DNA of 8,216 bases from Acidobacteriota bacterium (GTDB lineage: Bacteria; Acidobacteriota; Vicinamibacteria; Vicinamibacterales; JAFNAJ01). Each line of letters begins with the position of its first letter. Positions within the stretch are counted from its first letter, which is position 1. This document shows positions 5,869 to 8,216 of the stretch, piece after piece. The translations under genes and the position numbers were made by a program. The notes beneath the pieces were generated by a model. The model saw nothing but the letters and a program-made list of their open reading frames with translations. It ran no database searches and was not told where the DNA came from. The DNA lies in assembly GCA_017860085.1 (NCBI GenBank), contig JAFNAJ010000162.1:1-8216 (forward strand), read 5' to 3'.

Positions 5869-7413
5869 ATGACACACCGCCTGATTCTCGCCTCGCTTGT
5901 CTGTGTGGTGTCGCTCACTGCCTCCCTGGCGCTCGCCCAGCCCGCCCCGCCGCAGCCGCCCGCGCGCGCCGCGGCCGAAAAGGCCGGGAACGAGGCCGCC
6001 CTCCTTCCCGACGACCCGGTCGTCACCCAGCACACCGCCCGCATCAAGGGCGAGTCGGTGAGCTACACGGCTGAGGCCGGCTGGCTGCCCATCCGCATCG
6101 ACGGGAAGACCGTGGCGAAGATGTTCTACATCGCCTACACGCGCAACGGCGTGCAGGACCTCGCGCGGCGTCCGCTGATCTTCTCCTTCAACGGCGGGCC
6201 CGGCACGGCGTCGGTCTGGATGCACATGGGCTACACGGGCCCGCGCCGGGTCGTCTACGACGAGGAGGGTTTCGCGCTGATGCCCCCGGGCACGCTCGAG
6301 GACAACCCGCACTCGATCCTCGACGCCGCCGACATCGTCTACATCGATCCCGTGGCCACCGGCTTCAGTCGCATGCTGGAGGGCGAGGACCTGCACAAGT
6401 TTCACGGCACGATTCCCGACGTCGAGTCGGTGGCCGAGCTCATCCGGCTGTTCATCGTGCGCCACGACCGCTGGGCCTCGCCGAAGTTCGTCATCGGCGA
6501 AAGCTACGGGACGACGCGCGCGGCGGCGCTGGCGGGGCTGCTCGTCGAGCGTCACCAGGTCTACCTGAACGGGGTCATCCTCGTGTCGATGACGGACCTC
6601 GGGATCGAGAAGGGCCCGGACGTCGCGTTTGCGACATCGCTGCCGCAGATGACGGCCACGGCCTGGTATCACAAGCAGTTGGGCGCCGAGCTGCAGGCAC
6701 GCCCGCTGCGCCAGGTGCTCGACGAGGTGGAGGTGTTTGCGCTCGGCGACTACCTGGCTGCGCTCGTGCAGGGCGACAGGCTCGACGCCGCGAGGCGCAC
6801 GGCCATCGCCGAGCGCGTGGCGCGCTACACGGGCCTCACGCCGGCCTACGTGCTGTCGGCGAACTTGAGAATCAGCACGCGCCGCTTCTGGAAGGAGCTG
6901 CTCCGCGACCAGCGGCTCACCGTGGGCCGTCTCGACAGCCGGTACCTGGGCGTCGATCTCGATGCGGCGGCGGAGAATCCCGAGTACGATCCCGCGATCG
7001 CCGACTGGAACGGCCCGTTCGCCAACGCCGTCAACCGCTACCTGCGCGAGGAGCTCAAGTTCGATCCCGACCTTCAGTACAACATCTGGGGCAACGTCAG
7101 GCCGTGGGATCGGACGTCGCCCACGCCCCCCGGGGAGATGCTCCGCACCGCGATGCGCGCCAATCCCTACCTGAAGGTCATGGTGCAGGCGGGCTACTAC
7201 GACGCCGCCACCGACTACTTCGGGGCCCAGTACACGATGTCGCACCTGCAGCCCGGCGGCGAGTTCCGCGATCGATTCCGGTTCCGCTACTACGAGAGCG
7301 GACACATGATGTACCTGCGCAAGGCGGATCTCGCCACATCGAACGACGATCTGCGCCAGTTCATCCGCTGGGCGCTCGAGGGCGTGCCCGATTACCCGCG
7401 AAAGGCGCGGTAG
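5869..7413 (+). CDS. Exported S10 serine carboxypeptidase-like protein
   Basis: A 514-aa protein with a clear signal peptide (first 23 residues, ending in LALA before QPAPPQPP), so it is periplasmic or secreted. It belongs to the alpha/beta-hydrolase peptidase family S10, whose eukaryotic members remove C-terminal residues from peptides. Key landmarks are FSFNGGPGTASVW (oxyanion-hole region), DPVATGFS, the nucleophile elbow IGESYGTTRAA with Ser212, a probable catalytic Asp445 in GYYDAATDYF, and His479 in YESGHMMY. The full Ser-Asp-His triad is therefore present and the length is normal for bacterial members. These bacterial proteins are often annotated as S10 peptidases without a proven substrate. 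The start is set by the signal peptide. The gene follows ThuA and the small ORF on the same strand and is followed after 54 bases by the kinase gene. Confidence 0.95.
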   Translation: MTHRLILASLVCVVSLTASLALAQPAPPQPPARAAAEKAGNEAALLPDDPVVTQHTARIKGESVSYTAEAGWLPIRIDGKTVAKMFYIAYTRNGVQDLARRPLIFSFNGGPGTASVWMHMGYTGPRRVVYDEEGFALMPPGTLEDNPHSILDAADIVYIDPVATGFSRMLEGEDLHKFHGTIPDVESVAELIRLFIVRHDRWASPKFVIGESYGTTRAAALAGLLVERHQVYLNGVILVSMTDLGIEKGPDVAFATSLPQMTATAWYHKQLGAELQARPLRQVLDEVEVFALGDYLAALVQGDRLDAARRTAIAERVARYTGLTPAYVLSANLRISTRRFWKELLRDQRLTVGRLDSRYLGVDLDAAAENPEYDPAIADWNGPFANAVNRYLREELKFDPDLQYNIWGNVRPWDRTSPTPPGEMLRTAMRANPYLKVMVQAGYYDAATDYFGAQYTMSHLQPGGEFRDRFRFRYYESGHMMYLRKADLATSNDDLRQFIRWALEGVPDYPRKAR

Positions 7414-7467
7414 GGGTCAGATCGTGACTCTCCGCATTCTCCTCATCTGGCACCGGCGCATGCCCTC
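7414..7467. other. Short gap between S10 and kinase genes
   Basis: 54 bases. A small imperfect hairpin is possible (GGGTCA-GATCG-TGACTC, starting one base after the stop codon, with a G-T pair), but it lacks a T tract and is not called a terminator. No Shine-Dalgarno precedes the kinase ATG. Confidence 0.3.
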
Positions 7468-8216
7468 ATGCCGTTAGTTTCCGGCGCCCGTCTCGGCCCG
7501 TACGAAATCGTCGCGCCCCTCGGAGAGGGCGGGATGGGCGAGGTCTACCGCGCCACCGACACCAGGCTGCGGCGCGATGTCGCCATCAAGATCCTGCCCG
7601 CCGAGTTCACCGGCGATGCCGAGCGCCTGGCGCGCTTCGAGCGCGAGGCGCAGCTGCTTGCCCAGCTCCACCACCCGAACATCGCGTCGGTGTTCGGGCT
7701 CGAGGAGACCACCTTGTCGACCAGCACGGGCGAGGTGGTCGTGCGCGCCCTCGTCATGGAACTGGCCGAGGGCACCACGCTGGCCGAGCGCATCGCGAGC
7801 GCCGGGCCGATGTCCATGGCCGACGCGTTGCCGATTGCGCGGCAGATGGCCGATGCGCTCGACGCGGCGCACGAGAAGGGCATCGTGCATCGCGACCTCA
7901 AACCGCAGAACGTCAAGGTGACGCCAGACGGCACCGTGAAGGTGCTCGACTTCGGCCTCGCGAAGGCCATGGACCCGGCGACCGAGGCGGGGCTGCGGGG
8001 CTCCGGTCGGCAGGCAGCGCGTCGGCCGAGTCGCCCACGATGCTGAGCCCGGCGCACGTGACCCGCGCGGGCTGGATTCTCGGTACCGCGGCCTACATGG
8101 CGCCGGAGCAGGCCCGCGGGCGGGCGGTCGACAAGCGCGCCGACATCTGGGCATTCGGCGTCGTGCTCTACGAGATGCTGACGGGGCGGGTGCTGTTCGA
8201 CGGCGAGACCGTCTCG
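7468..8216 (+). CDS. PknB-type Ser/Thr protein kinase, internally frameshifted and cut by right edge
   Basis: This is the N-terminal part of a bacterial eukaryotic-type Ser/Thr kinase, which phosphorylates proteins using ATP. It begins MPLVSGARLGPYEIVAPLGE and shows the P-loop GEGGMGEVY (19-27), the ATP-anchoring Lys41 in DVAIK, the catalytic loop HRDLKPQNV (141-149, Asp143) and DFGLA (161-165). The frame then drifts into GLRGSGRQAARRPSRPRC and stops at 8046. In another frame the kinase resumes without interruption to the window edge: SAESPTMLSPAHVTRAGWIL, LGTAAYMAPEQARG (APE at 8100-8108), DIWAFGVVLYEMLTGR and LFDGETVS. Adding one base at the GGGG run 7989-7992 joins both halves into a standard activation segment. 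The break is therefore either a sequencing or assembly error or a recent mutation. If it is real, the 192-aa product would be an inactive kinase fragment. In related genes a transmembrane segment and sensor repeats usually follow the kinase; they would lie beyond the window. Confidence 0.93.

Noticed and set aside
5685..6074. Plus-strand 129-aa frame overlapping the S10 start
   Set aside because: Its second half is an alternate reading of the S10 signal-peptide and N-terminal region. No supporting motif; the 55-codon frame has the better ribosome binding site.
5854..7305. Minus-strand 483-aa open frame opposite the S10 gene
   Set aside because: Antisense shadow of a gene with a complete catalytic triad; the translation has no recognisable motif.
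7415..7431. Hairpin after the S10 stop as a terminator
   Set aside because: Six pairs including a G-T wobble and no following T run; this is within chance expectation.

Overview
The window is very GC-rich and compactly coded. It looks like a chromosomal segment from a soil-type Acidobacteriota, most plausibly Vicinamibacteria. That placement is inferred from the style of the proteins: a Ser/Thr kinase opening with a GPYEIV.PLGEGGMGEVYRA..T.L..DVAIK signature, an exported DUF4097 protein, a ThuA-domain protein and an exported S10 peptidase-like protein, together with the base composition. No 16S rRNA or other marker is present to confirm it. I see no rRNA, tRNA, CRISPR array, insertion sequence, att site or phage gene.

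Layout from left to right. (1) 1-1362, minus: most of the beta (carboxyltransferase) subunit of a biotin-dependent acyl-CoA carboxylase, running off the left edge and missing its C-terminus. (2) 1363-1673: divergent intergenic region. (3) 1674-3209, plus: a 511-aa polytopic membrane protein with a soluble C-terminal domain, of GT-C-like architecture and unknown function. (4) 3311-4285, minus and convergent to it: a 324-aa exported DUF4097 beta-repeat protein. (5) 4286-4838: a gene-poor stretch holding, on the minus strand, a 43-codon remnant of a short-chain dehydrogenase (SDR) that ends just after the dinucleotide-binding loop. (6) 4839-7413, plus: a ThuA-domain protein, a probable 55-aa small membrane or secreted protein, and a 514-aa S10 serine carboxypeptidase-like protein. 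(7) 7468 to the right edge, plus: a PknB-type Ser/Thr kinase whose reading frame is broken by an apparent single-base loss in a G run between the DFG and APE motifs.

The genes do not form one obvious pathway. The carboxylase is central acyl-CoA metabolism. The plus-strand genes from 4839 to 7413 are a run of exported proteins (ThuA, small protein, peptidase), possibly involved in using sugars and peptides outside the cytoplasm. The kinase is a stand-alone signalling gene of the kind that is multiplied in this phylum.

The most informative oddities are the kinase frameshift, the SDR remnant that still carries a start and a -10-like box, a repeated pattern of -10-like hexamers placed so that transcription would start at or within a few bases of the ATG (leaderless expression), an unlisted 55-codon ORF with a strong Shine-Dalgarno sequence, and a perfect 14-bp tandem duplication inside that ORF. 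I did not find a convincing new multi-gene system.
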